A DNA stretch of 64,000 nt. It comes from Apteryx mantelli (Eukaryota > Chordata > Aves > Apterygiformes > Apterygidae). Under the pieces are notes generated by a model, which was not told the origin of the DNA, searched no databases, and saw nothing but the letters and a program-made list of their open reading frames with translations. The position numbers and the translations under genes are program-made. The stretch spans positions 49,908,501 through 49,972,500 of the forward strand of contig NC_089980.1 of NCBI RefSeq assembly GCF_036417845.1. The letters run 5' to 3'. Of the stretch, positions 1 through 12,800 are shown piece by piece. Numbering within the stretch: the stretch's first letter is position 1; every line of letters begins with the position of its first letter.

Positions 1-2018
1 ACAGCCCAGTTCCCATGAAAGTCCAACTCGCTTGATTTCACTGGGCATAAATCACATTCGGGATATCTATTTTTTATAGTATTTTATAAATAAAAGTAAG
101 AATTAAAAGTATGGAGAATTAAAAATCTTTTGCTTTCCATTCTTTCAACACAATTTGGGGAGAAGTGTTGCCCATTGGGCAAAAATAACACTGGTCATCT
201 CCTGTGCTCCATCCCAGTTAGCTACTCTGGCTGGCCGAATCTTGGGACTGGTCAAAGGTCAAAAATGGTCCCCATCCCATATCCGCCCTTGGCAGCTCTC
301 CCTGTGCAGGGGGTGCTTTACTTTAGCAAGACTCTCCCTACGCTGGTTGCCCCCACTGTCTCAGTTAACAGAGTTCAACAGAGCAATGGAAAAGGGATTT
401 AATAGGAACTGAGATTGTGTTTAAGCATTTTACAGCGCTTCTGTTCTTTCTTAGCTGTTTTGCACCTTTCTGTTCTCATCTGGGCAAGAGCAACAAAGAC
501 TCAAGAATCCTCTTTAAAAGCCTCTAGAAGAATTCCCTCCAAAAGGTATTTCCCTAGCGAAATCTGCACATGAACAGCCCACTGGGCGTGACTGGAAAAG
601 ATCTTTCTTGCAGCAGAAAACACCCAGACTTTTGAAAAGAATGAACCCACTTCAGTATTTTTAGTTTTTATTGCTTGTCATTTAATGAGTACTTCTAGCT
701 TAAAAAATGATAGTGAGTTTGTGTGAACTCTTCTGACCCTTTTCTCATCAATCTGGTGGGCAACTGGAACAGGAAGGGGAGAGAGGAGAAAAGTAACTGA
801 AGGGAGGTGTGTAATGTAGATATGCAAGCCAAACACTGTATAACATTTTTGCAGCAAAAAGCATTTAGGAGGTATTAAAAAATTTACAGCATCGAGTGGT
901 GGTATGGATTGCCTATGGAAACTTTTTTAAAATATGAGAATAGATCATTTGTTGGGTTTTCAAAAAATATCAGATTTCACACAGGGCTGCTAAGAAGGGT
1001 GGAAATTTTCTTGAAAAATTGTCATTTTATACAACTGTAATTAGCAAACTGTTCATATAAACCCGCAAGCTGTGCAGCAGATTTCACTTCCAACATCTCC
1101 ATAGACAAGACAGAATTTCACCTACTTATTTACTGATCATGTAGCAGCATCCTTTTCCTACTTGCAGATGACTGTTCAGTGGCTTATGTAAAATGTGCTG
1201 GTGATTTCGTAGCGTTTCTATTGGACAAGCGTCCACGTGCTAAAGCAAATCACCATCACTGGCACGCTCCTGTTGGCAGTCTCGTTATGCAGTGACAAAG
1301 GAGCAAAAGATTGAATTATCTTTTCACCACGAGAGACAGTACAACCAAAAGCAATTGAAACACGTGGACAGGGCTGTTTGGGGTCTCATGTACTACTGTG
1401 TCCCTCTTGGTATAGCTTTTAGAAATGTGAATATTTATGACTATACTTGGTCCTGTTACAGACAAAATAAGAGATGCCCAAGGGGATTCAGTCAATGCAA
1501 ATAAAAGCAACGTTTGCAAGCATGAGTAAATCTCAGTCATGGTACTTGGCATTTTATGTCAAATACAGCTAAAGTGCAAAACTGCAAGAGGGAGAAATGA
1601 TTTCAGGACAGAACTGTTGTCGGAAGGTCATTGGCAAGAACTTGTGCCTTAAGCTATGAGTCCTCCCTCTCTCAGGCCAAGGTTCAAAGGATTCGGCCAT
1701 CGTTTGGATAGAGCCACTTGAGTATCATTAATTCTTACTGAATCTCCAGTTTCTTTGAGGCGGTAAACTAACAAAAGCTGGTTGAAGCTCTCATTCCTCC
1801 TACAGCAAACTTGTAGCTTTCACTAGCTGTTTATATTTTTTAAAATGTATATTTTATTCCAGAAAGGTTTTTCACACTGGTAAACTTTTCACAAAGCTAC
1901 AAACGTTGGACATCATGACAGAGGGTAATAAGCAAAGATAATACCTGATTAAAAACCAGTAAATTTATCTTATTCTTACTTTTTTGGTAGCCCATCTGTA
2001 AAGAAACAAAAAGAGGGC

Positions 2019-2038
2019 AGTGTGAGAAGGCTCACACT
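2019..2038. repeat. Short perfect inverted repeat (8-bp stem, AAGG loop)
   Basis: AGTGTGAG and CTCACACT flank a 4-base AAGG loop. It is a perfect stem seen directly. It has no known role, and in a vertebrate genome such a stem can arise by chance. Confidence 0.6.
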
Positions 2039-4415
2039 CTGTGTAAGAGTGTTTTCAACACTTCTAATGAAAAGTTTGCCTTTCTCCTCCTGTTGTTTTA
2101 TGCCATGTTATGTGGAACAAGAAACTCCCTCTAACCATATTCATTTAATTCCACTGCTTTTGCCAATACTTAGAAATATTTATGACTGGTACAATGCAAT
2201 ATTATTGTTGCATTAAATTTACTAATAGTTAAATTAGGTGCATTACATAAAAGCTGTTAATAGCTCATTTGTGTTTAATATCTGCTTATTAAAGCTTGGT
2301 TTTCTAAGCTGTGCAAGACGGTCTCTCCCCAAAACACACTAGCTCCCTTTGGGCACCCTATTTCTCTTAAATAATAAGCTTCTTTTAAATACCAGCATAA
2401 GTCTTTTTATGGCCCTGAAATGTCTGTGTAAATTCATATGCATTTATTTATTTCTCTGTACTTTCATTTGCTTTCTTTAAAGCTGCTATACAATGAAATG
2501 AAAGAACAACAGTAAGTGTAAAAGCAACATGTCTCCTTTAAAAAGTAATAGCTGCACTTTGTTATCATTTGGAGCTCTACGGAGCATGATCACAGGTGCA
2601 CTGAACTCACAGTCAGATATTTTCTTATATGGCTTTGATTCTCTTCCTTTATAAATTGGTGGGAAAGCTTTTACTGCCTTCAGCCTTGCCAGATTATTCC
2701 TCTTCCTTGCAAAGTACTACAGTTTTTTCATGTGAAATTAAGGAGTAGCATCCTCACTGGCTGCCTTTTCTCTCTGATTGACTTTACAATAAAGTCATAA
2801 TGATGAACTGGTGACTCTTCAATTTTATCATCTCAGCAAGTCATGTAAAAACAGAAGTACATCTTTCACTGCAGGATAAAATAGAAAAAGAAAGTGGTGT
2901 GAAGAATGCTCCTCTAAAAGGCTATGATTTAAAAAGATATAGTGTAGGTAAACCAGAGTAAACATAAAAATGCCTACACTTATTTTCACTCTGTTGCTTT
3001 TTACTCACATTTGGTTCACTATAGTGTCTGTCAATGATAAGTGGGTCATTAGAAGCTACTGTGCAACTTGAATTATGTGGATAGTTGCGTTTTGCCCTTA
3101 ATAACTAGGCGTGTTGTCTGCTACAGTGTGGGGATGTGCAAGGCACCACGGCGTTTGTCCAAGCCGGCTGTGTTTCACCCTGCCTCGCTCAGTGTCACCA
3201 GGCTCCCGGCCTCATTCGAAACCGGCTGCAGGTCAGCTGCCTGGATCAACAGTGAAAGTGCTTTTTCTTTGGGAGGAAATACATCTTCAATGAGAGCGCT
3301 ACCATATTGATACCACACATTTGTTTACTCTGCTTCCAGTTATTCAAGGCCAAATGCCTCAGCCTGTACTCACAGTGAGTAATAATTTACTGGCTTGATT
3401 GGATTTAAATAGAAGGATAATGCCGCTCCTACTACGATCCAGAATTGCAGAGTTTGGTCAATAGAGAAGAAAGACACTATTTATTTGCAATGTGGATGTG
3501 CTGTCCAATTTAAAACTCATTGTATTTCTAGACCTGTGCTGTCACTGGTGCAGTGATATTATTTACACATGCATTTAAGTTGAATCATGAGAGCAGGTGA
3601 TACTCAATAAAAGAACAGGCACAGCAGTGAGAATAGAGACATGTCAGCATTTTAAATACAAATTTATAATCACATCTAAACCATTCCTTCTAACACTGTA
3701 TTTTAACTGTAGGTATGGGCATCTCCAAAGGTGCAAATCTGAAATGCATTTAAGCTCTTCATTTACCTGTAACTAAGACAAGGCATATGGCAACACACAT
3801 TCAATGCTAGTATTGAGTCTTGTCCATTTAAGCAGAGAATCAAAGATGTGAAGTGATTTCCTAATAAGGGCAAAACCAAGGAAGTTTACTGAATTGCTTA
3901 ATCCGTTAAAATACATGTTTTCGGGCAGGTCTAGGGAAGAGACTTTATCTTCTGAATGAAATGTTGGCTCTGTGATAATAAAGCCCATGAAAGATCAAGA
4001 AAGATTCTGGCATCAAAAACAAAGAAATTTCTGAAGGCTGAAACACTGAAACTATATATAATTTTGCATTCTAAAAGAAATATATCCCCTTGAAGAAGAC
4101 CAGCACAAGTCAAATGGAATTTAGTGTCCATGATCTGTTCAGCAGTGGGGTTGTCATGGTACATAGGACTCATGCTGTTCATGTTATATAGGGATGAATT
4201 TTTTCCTAAATGAAAGAAAAAATGGGCCAGAAGTGCACACTTATCACTATACTTAATATGACAAATTTTTAGAAACACATTAATTGTGTTCTATTTTTTC
4301 ATATGTATCTAAAATAGCTATTATATTTTGTTCTTCTGCAATTTTCTACTATTAAAAATAATTTAATATGCAAGCCTCAGGTTCAATTAAACTTGTAATA
4401 TGAACAGCAATTAAA

Positions 4416-4448
4416 GTGACTATGCACTGACTGTGCAGTGACCATGCT
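4416..4448. repeat. Three-unit imperfect 11-bp tandem repeat
   Basis: The units are GTGACTATGCA, CTGACTGTGCA and GTGACCATGCT, end to end. They share a TGAC..TGC core. No function is known. Confidence 0.55.
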
Positions 4449-4657
4449 CTGAAGTCAGATTTTTGTTACCTTCTTTTTATAAATAGGAGTTTCCTTGAAA
4501 AAGGAAATGCTTGATATACACTATGTGGTTTTCTATAAAACCAGCAATAGGGTCATTTACCAATAATCAATGTCCTCTTAGGCGTTGTACATAAATGGTC
4601 CTGTTCCCAAGCATAGCACATAGCCTTGCTATTACAGGTGCTGGGTTGTGACTGACA

Positions 4658-4677
4658 GTGAATACTTCAGTATTCAC
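4658..4677. repeat. Perfect inverted repeat, 9-bp arms, 2-base loop
   Basis: GTGAATACT and AGTATTCAC are exact reverse complements separated by TC. It is a near-complete palindrome in otherwise ordinary AT-rich DNA. Confidence 0.6.
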
Positions 4678-5459
4678 AATTCTTCAGCAGGGACCCTGGG
4701 GTGGTACTTTGTGTTGTTCAAATAACTTAAGTGGGGAGTGATATCTAATCTGAATTGTCTTTAAGAAAAAGAGAGCCCAGGCAGACTGGAATGGCAAGAA
4801 AGAAGTCAACAATGTGACACAGATGTACAGAGAAAGGCTACCAGAAAGCCTGGATCTTTAAAGGCCCAGATTTTGACCAAGAAACTCGGAGCTTGTCCTC
4901 CGACAAGCAGGTAAAGGGAGCACTGATGAGCTTAAGGAGGCGACATAAGAAACGAGATTTCAGAGCACTGAGTGTACCAAGGGACTGGGGAGAGATGCTC
5001 ATTTTTCCACGGGGAAATTGCAAGGCTCTTACAGTGAAAGACTTGCTCTCAGGTAGCATTTTGAGTATTTGCAAACCAGATCGCTTGACTTTCCTTTGCC
5101 GAAATACTGCTCCAACACCTGTTGTTACAGTGGAGACTACATGTATTTTCTGCATGCGGTTCGGTAGGCCTGTCTGTTGAAAGGACACGTTGGCTCTAAC
5201 AGGAAATGTTATTGCAGTGCAGGTGCAGAGGAAAGGGTAATGATGCAAACAGTTTTTTAAGTAGCTCCAAGTTCAGAATCAATTTGCTAGAAGTTTAGCA
5301 CATGCTGAACAAATATAACCTGCACTTGCATAGTTCCACTAGAAGAAAACTAATATCACAGTCACATCCTTGAAAAACGATAGGTTTTGGGGAAGTGCAG
5401 TGATTTCTTCATCTTGGTATCAAATATTTCCTTTATTATCAATGCTGGGCTGTTTTGAA

Positions 5460-6030
5460 GAAACTTTAGAGGCCCACGACGGGCCCATCTCCTGGCTGCT
5501 TGCTGTGCAGCTCCCTGAAGGCAAGCTGGGCCACACTCGAAGCTGAAATGCCCAGCACCTCTGAGGCTGCACAGATCGTACACCGAGAAAATCCTCCTGC
5601 GCCCGGCGCAGCTCTGCAGCACCACCGCCAAAAGAAGCCTCCATGGAGACTGACGAGAGCAGCAGGCTGGCCCCTGAGGATGCACACGCTCATCACACGT
5701 GTCATGCACACGATGGCCTTGCCGGGGGAGGCGGAGAAGGCAGATGGGATTTGCAGGAGGCTGGAGGTGGCCACTGGCGCAGTGCGCAGCAGTGTGCAGG
5801 GCCAGCCCCGGGCGCCTTGGGCACTCTCTGTGCTGGCCCTTGCCACGGGAGGGGAGCGTGTCCTGCAGCCGCCGCTGTTTAAGCACTGGCGCAGCCTCTA
5901 ATGAGCAGCCGCGCTGCGCCTGTGCACAAGGCTTCCCGCCGCGCACAGGTTCTCGAGGTGCTGCAGAGCAGTCTGCTGTCCATGAGCCCACTTGCAGCCA
6001 GCACGGCCCCCGCATTGAACGTATAGGAGG
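5460..6030. other. Isolated GC-rich, CpG-containing patch; no gene recognised
   Basis: GC content and CpG density rise sharply against the AT-rich flanks, for example around 5580-5640 and 5860-5960. Because stops are rare in GC-rich DNA, open frames of 124-235 codons occur on both strands. The longest, on the minus strand at 5362-6069, is rich in Cys, Arg, Pro and Ala and matches no family I know. No splice-bounded exon stands out. It could be a small orphan CpG island, an enhancer, a lncRNA exon or an old GC-rich repeat. I cannot choose between these. Confidence 0.4.
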
Positions 6031-6888
6031 GCTGGCAAAGATACGACACACCAAACATGCTGTATCCAAAACCAGAGCTCCATGCTTTAAGCTGGGAGCT
6101 GTAAACTAAAAGGTTTTGGCCTGAATTTCCTGTCTCAGCTCCCTCTGTCACATGAATATAATCAAATTGCTTATTGTCATAGGTGCATTGTAAAGAAAAA
6201 TGATCAGAAGCTATGGTTAGAGCGCTGTAGAAAACCAGTGAGGAGATAAACAATTTTGTATTCAGTGTAGAATTTGATTCACACCCAGGAGGGGGGCAAA
6301 TTAAAGTTTCCTGGGCAATATTATAGTTCCTATTTCCTAATTGTGATTATTTGACTTTGCAGCTATAAGATACTTTTAACGTCAGTGGAGTTTCTCTGAC
6401 CTATATCTTCTGAAGATTTGCCCCATTATTTTTCTATTGGACAGGCATGATGTCTAATCACAGGGGCTTGAATACCAAGAGCTTTAAAATTCAGTGTCTA
6501 ATTCTTTTAGGAACTTAAGAAGAAATTCTAAAGAGAAAACAAACATCCAGTATAAGTCACTGGGAATTTTGTGCAAGTGAAAAGAACTGGAAATAGAACT
6601 CAGGGTGATGTCAAGTTGTATTACTGAGATGTCTATTATTTGTAAGGTCAAATAATAATTTATCAAAGAAATATATGAACGCCATGACTTGGCACACAAG
6701 TCACTGAAGTAATCAACAGCCACTGTAAGAGAAATATCTGTTGCTGTATGCGTTCTATATATTTAAAAACATCTCTTTTAGCTTAAGAGATATGTTTTCT
6801 CTCACTTAATCCAGGAAAATACTTGAACAGTTATCTTTTTGGCCTGAATTTTAAAGGCAGAGAAATCACAGCAAACCCCCTCAGCACA
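6031..6888. other. Intergenic DNA, nothing recognised
   Basis: Ordinary AT-rich sequence. The only frames are short chance ORFs, and no repeat family was recognised. Confidence 0.5.
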
Positions 6889-7110
6889 TCAGCATGCTGA
6901 AGACACTTCCTCAAGTGGCAGAGCTGTCTCAAAGGGCTGAACTGGAGAGAGGTTTGGTGCTCTGCCAGAGCGTGGTGGAGCCGGGCGAGGGCTCGTGGGC
7001 GCCCTTGCTGCTCTGGGCACCGTGAGGTGCCGAGCCGCGCGGGGCTTAGCAGGCAGCAGGTGTGGGATGCTTGCGGCTGCTCCAGTCGGTGTCTCTTGGC
7101 AGGGGCTGGG
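6889..7110. other. Small GC-rich patch
   Basis: A local rise in GC and CpG, including GAGCCGGGCGAGG near 6978 and GCCGAGCCGCGCGGGG near 7028. No recognisable protein or repeat was found. It resembles the larger patch at 5460-6030 in composition only. Confidence 0.35.
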
Positions 7111-9763
7111 ATGGTGCACGGTCATATTTTGAGCCTCTTCGAAGGCATGAAAGGAATGCGCAGAGGTTACTGTAGTGCATTATCAGCAGAATAACCCCCA
7201 TTCTCCACTTAAAGTAATAATCCGCTCCTTGTGAGCACCAGTAATCTGCAGCCGGCACGCACAAAGTCATTGGTAATTTTCTTTCACTTCTGTGCAACCT
7301 GCAACAGAAAAACACAGAGGATGCCCAAACTAACTTGCCAGGCCATTTTCTTATGTGTATGATGAGCCCAAATGAGCGTGGCTGCATGGAAAAGAATGCC
7401 GTAAATCCTGAACTTCGCTCCGTGGGCTCATGGCTTTCATGCAGCCCTTGCATCCCATAGGTTTCCACTTGTTAACAGATCCTTTGGTTTTTTTCTTCCT
7501 AAAACTTCATTCTAGTATATTAAAAGCGTTTCCACTAGCTGTCATCAGAACCAAGAAAAAGCATGTTGCTGTTTTGGAGGCTAAATGCGAGCTAATACAC
7601 TTTGTTGAGCCGCTCTTGCTGATTCTGAAGAAGAGATTGAACAGAGAAAGGCTTATTGTCTCAAGCTACTTGTGCAGAAGTGTGCATAGAGCTTATACAA
7701 ATTATGAACAGTTATGCACAAATTTTAAAGGTTGTGCCATGAATTAAGAAAGAAGCAATTTACCTTTCTTTTATGAAAAGGTGGAAATATGAATGTGTTA
7801 ACAAAAAACTTGGGATAAACAAGAAATTCTTTCAAAAATCTTGAGAAAATCTTGAGAAAAGTAATTAAAAAACTACAATTAATATCCCAGTCTCAGAAAA
7901 AAAAGACTTTTGAGGTGTCACATTTTGTTGAAAAGATAATATTCTTGATTTTTCTTCTAAAAAATTCTGATGCTCTATAGTACCTTCCTTATTCCATTTA
8001 TGTGCTGAAGTAAGAGCATTTACAGTTATGTTTTGTATACCTTACATTCCTCAGTTCAGTGTATTACTATAGAATGTCAGGTATAAAAAGAGAGGAGAAA
8101 CATAGTCGATACCTGAAGTTAGAGTTACTCCAAATACACTAACATTAACAGCCAAAGACCAGAAGTATTAGCCTTCTTACTAACATGATGAGCAATGGCC
8201 ATCTGTCTTCACAAAGGATTCCCAGCCAAAAATGATTACCTCAGTCCCAGTAAACTCTTGAACTTTTCCACATAGCAATAAAGGGTTTAATGAAGGAGAT
8301 ACAGAACCTAGGCCCAGACCCTCAAAGGCCTATTTAGGTGTTTAACTCTCATATAGGCTCTCTCTTCCATGAAAATCCACTCTCCAAAACAGTGTCTGAT
8401 ACACTACATGAAATAATATATATCTTCTGTTAGGAAGACACAGAATAAAAAAGGTCTGTGGAAATTAGATTTCTACATGGGAATTTTTATGCAAATACTT
8501 TAGAGAGTCTTGTCCAGGTTCTTCTCTCAGCAGAACTCGCTGAAATTGGGAGTTGCTCTATTAGTAATTAAGTTAGATTATGTTTACCGCAATATAATAG
8601 AAAAAGAAAAATAAACCAAAAGCTAGAACAAGTTCCCATTCTGAATTTGAAATTGATAATACAAGCTATATCAGAGCTAATCCACTACTTCAGTGTGTGC
8701 TCACAGTGCTGTGCCAATGCCTGGTGTCAAGAATCTCTTGACTGACATAATGGGAAACAAACCTACAATCCCAGGACTAAAAAATATCCGTCAGTGTTAG
8801 CTAGAAAATCAGCCTTTTATTGTAGTGGTATATAAAACCCATCTCCTCAGTGTATCAGCACAACATGAAATTTATATATAGTCTCTGCAGAATTACAGAT
8901 ATTGACCATAAAATTACAATATCAGCGTGAGTCAAGATCAATATCAGCAAATAATTGCAGCCAGATTAAGTCATGTGTCTGTGGTTAGAAACACATATGT
9001 GGATATTTGTATCCACACAGTACAAATGAAATCAAAAAGCCCTACCCAGAAAAATGGGTCCTTCCATGTGAATCCATTTCCTGGAGAAAAGCTGTAAATT
9101 GTTAGAATTAATGTAAATTGGATGGTATATAAACAATCCGAACAAGGCAGAAAAAATTATTGAATTTCCAGAGGTAAGAGGACAGACACCAGTATCACTG
9201 AGAGGAAAAAATTAACACAAATTGACGTGAGTTGTAAATTAATAATGATATTCACAGAAAGCAGACTGATTTCACATATTAAATGGGCAAGTGAAATTAC
9301 AAAAATAATCACAGGATATTACTATTTAGGCTTTATACAGCGCTTTTCATTCATAGATCTCAAAGCATTTTCCAAGAATGGATAAAAATCATTCCTCTTG
9401 AGTTTGTAGCTAGAGTAAGCAGGGCGTAGAGGAGCAGCAGTGACCTTGGTAACATTTGTCTTGTGGTGCTTCCATAACTACCAGCACGGGGAAAAAAGAT
9501 CTGAAGGGCTGTATTCTATAAAGGTAGTAGATACTGAACTTATAAAGGAAAAAAAAAAAAATCTCAGAAAGAGGAAATGGGAAAGAAAAGAACAAGAATG
9601 GGAAAGAAATAAGAACAAGGAGTGAATGGCAGCGTAAAAAGGAAGGAAAATAAGAAGAGAATAAAAGGAGAGGGTTTGTATACACGTATAAATAAGCATA
9701 CATTCACTGCAGGTATATACCCACACAGACTTATAAGGAATTGTGAATTTTTAATGGGGTGCC
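7111..9763. other. Intergenic DNA with a purine-rich stretch at 9544-9675
   Basis: Mostly AT-rich unique sequence with no gene recognised. 9544-9675 is markedly purine-rich on the plus strand: an A13 run followed by GAAAGAGGAAATGGGAAAG-type sequence. Open frames through it on both strands reflect this bias. Confidence 0.5.
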
Positions 9764-9930
9764 TTGGCAGCAGGCTCGCTCCCCGCAGGCAGAAACCGAG
9801 TGCCCCGAGCTCTCCTTGCAGCGGCTGCCGCAGGCCTGACGCGGGACCAGCAGTGCTGGGACTGGCCCCAGCATCTCCCCCACTGGCATCACCTTGCAAA
9901 GTGTTATCCTGCATGGTGAGACCGGCCTTT
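9764..9930. other. Small GC-rich patch
   Basis: GC-rich with several CpGs, for example GCAGCGGCTGCCGCAGGCC near 9816. Overlapping frames of 69-116 codons are open on both strands only because stops are rare. There is no recognisable domain. Confidence 0.35.
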
Positions 9931-12800
9931 TTGCTGACAAGGGTGCAATCAGCTGAATGACTAAGGAGTGTGGCTTCCCACTGGAAAGCTTGCTAGTTAG
10001 TGCTGTTAGACAATTCCCCCCTCCCCCCCCCCCTTTTTTAAATTTGTGAACTCAGAAGTTTCTTATAAGGAAAAAACACATGTTTTAAAATCAGTTAAAA
10101 AAACCTTGTAATCCTCATGAAATTTGAAGCCAATGCAGACAGTATGGGGAAAATTTCTTTCTAAATATGATACTACAGTGGAAATCAATTATGTAAAATG
10201 GTACCTTTTTGCTCATTGAATCAGTCACGTCTGTTTGCTTTAAAGGCAACGGCTTTAACGCTGCTTGCTCGTGTTCAAACTACAGCGACATGGTGCCTCA
10301 TCAATAGATTGGCCTACTCAGTTTTGATCAACTATATCTATGCCAGATTTTCAGAACTCTTCCTCTGTGGCCTGATCTCAATCCTGCTGAAGTCAGTCAG
10401 TTCTTCTCATTCACTTAGTGCCATTTAGATCAAACTCATGAAAATTGGAGTTGCACAGATATTATTTAGGGCCTGAATTTCACCTTCCGAACCCCTGTGC
10501 TTAGCGGAGAAAGAGCTCATACCCAGCCCTAAGATGACATGTTAATTTTCTAGTTACCTTATAGACAGTATATTTTTTTAACTTCCAAAGGAAGCCGATC
10601 CAGTATGAAAGGCAAGAAATGCAGTGCCCTACTAAATCATTTTTATAGGATTAATCTTCAGATATTTATAGCTGATTTCTCATAGCAAGCTTTCTTTCAT
10701 GAATTTTATTTCTTCATTACTACTTTTTCCTGTATGCAACTGTAAAATTTATTCGCTGATTTTCTGTCTATAATTGTCTGCTTTAGCTATAGCGGGAAGC
10801 AAGAGTAGAATGATATTGAATAGTCAGATAGTGAAAAAAATAGAAATAGTTTCCCATGCAAACCAAGTCACTGAATGACTTGAAAGAAGCCAAAAAATTC
10901 ACGATGTCTAAAATACACATCATCAAAGCCATTCTTATTTAAACATTTACGGTGTGCAATTACCTTCCTTACAAGTGGGACAACTTGTATCAGAAATGGG
11001 ATAGTGGGGCCTAAATTGCTGAAAACATTTAAGTGTATTTGAGCATTTGTGCATTTTATGCTGCTGCCATTTAGCCCCCGATAGCCACTAGACCTGACCA
11101 GAGTCAGTCCACAAAAGCACTCATTCACTTTTCCAAAAAGTGTGAATGCCTGCACAGTAATGTGTGTTTGCTGCTGCAGCTTAAGTTTCCCTGCATGTGC
11201 CTTTGTGGTGTAAACATGAAGGCTGAGAACAGCCACAAGTCTCAAAAGACCGAAGCAGTCCCAGAATAGGTTCTGGATAACGTGTCCTCAGCAGACCCCA
11301 TCCTGGATGACAAATGTCCCAGATGTGAGGCTTTCTTTTGTAGTTCATGGGAAAGCATAGTTAACCCATGAAACGCGAGCACAAGTATCAAAGGAATTCA
11401 CTTCAGACAGTGTGTAGCCTGTAACTATCATGCCATTTTTACCCACCAGAAGGCATTTTTGTTCACATTGCTTAACTTTTACAATATTGCACTTCTGATA
11501 AGTCTTTGCTTCTTTCTCAAGATGTTCAGTTTAGGTTTGTTTTTTTTTAATATCACAGCGAACAAGTAATGGATTAAAAGGAATTCTATACATCAATATT
11601 CGTATGCTTTGTTAATCTATGAAAAGCTTGCTTTTTGCTTACCTTTCACAACAGTTGTATTTACATCATTGGTATTGTTATTTTGAAGAAATATTTCTAT
11701 TTTTTTTCTAGTAACAACAGGATGATGTCAAAGTTCCTACTTTGCCCGGTGCTATAGAACTGCTATAGAGAAAGCAGAGAAACTTTTAATCGATGTAAAG
11801 CATATATGGTTAGGTGGATGGCCTTGAAACGCAGGGCGTCTCATGGAAATATGCCATTTGAGGTAGTGATCCAAATGGAGGGTAAATGGAAGAAGGGGCA
11901 GTCCCCTAAATAAAAACAAACATGCTGGAAACTGCTACACTCTACCAACATCAGCCTCCAAAGACCTATATGCCTCTCTTTCCATTCATCACACAGGGGG
12001 ACAGACCTTTTCCAGACCGAACAGCACAATCACTGCTCTGTTAAGCTTCTCCTCCTAATCCTTCCACCATTCAGTGGGGCTACAACCAGTGAAGTTACCG
12101 TAAGTAGTAATCCTTCTTATGATTTTGTCTTTGCCTCTACTGTTAGAAAAACATTTTATAGATACATTTGTAAATAAATGAGCATGCTCTTAATACCACT
12201 GCATCTGTAAGCAGATATTTGAAAAGGGTATTTTTTTTTATTTGAATAACACTAAAAATTGTGAGTCTTTTCAGACATACAAAAAGTTAAAAGCAGTGGT
12301 TTTGCACCGACTTTATATGCATGTAGGTAAATTTTAAAAAACTTTAAACAGATGTATGCATTATGAGATTTATCTAAAATTCACAAATGTTCACGGAGGA
12401 GTTTATACTGAAATTCAGTTATATGAAGGATTCCAAGCTCAACCGAAAGGCTAGGTGCAGTTAATAAAATTAAAAGGTTGTTTTTCAAATCTAACTGTAA
12501 AGGCAGGCTAATTTCTCTCTTACTCTGATTTCATATTAGATAACTCAGAATGTACCAGTTCTTCCTCAGTTTTCTGCTGTACCTCCAGGACAGAACTATC
12601 ATAAAATGTTTCTTCTTTTTTCTCAATAACTATAGGTGCTGGACTCTATGAAGATTTTGGTTGCCCTGTTCTACTCCCTCCTACCCCAATGTATGCATAC
12701 ACACTGTATACATATGCACATCACTTTACACACTGATAAATTTTTGCATAAGATTTTAAGATTTTTTTACTTACAAATGTAAAACTACATACCAGATGTG
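9931..12800. other. Intergenic DNA, nothing recognised
   Basis: AT-rich sequence with a C-then-T homopolymer tract at 10016-10039. Short ORFs, such as the minus-strand frame at 10868-11245, have no recognisable family. No exon signals were convincing. Confidence 0.5.

Larger units (their letters stand above)
1..5459. other. Intergenic DNA, AT-rich, no gene recognised
   Basis: All open frames here are short (at most about 136 codons), lack recognisable domains and look like chance frames in AT-rich DNA. Small structures seen are a 20-base hairpin at 2019-2038, three 11-bp imperfect tandem units at 4416-4448 and a 9-bp-arm hairpin at 4658-4677. Parts of 2160-2640 are rich in homeobox-like TAAT, ATGCAT and SOX-like CTTTGTT words and could be regulatory, but only cross-species conservation would show that. 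Confidence 0.6.

Noticed and set aside
5362..6069. 235-codon minus-strand frame as a protein gene
   Set aside because: Its length is explained by local GC richness, overlapping frames on the other strand are similarly open, and no domain is visible.
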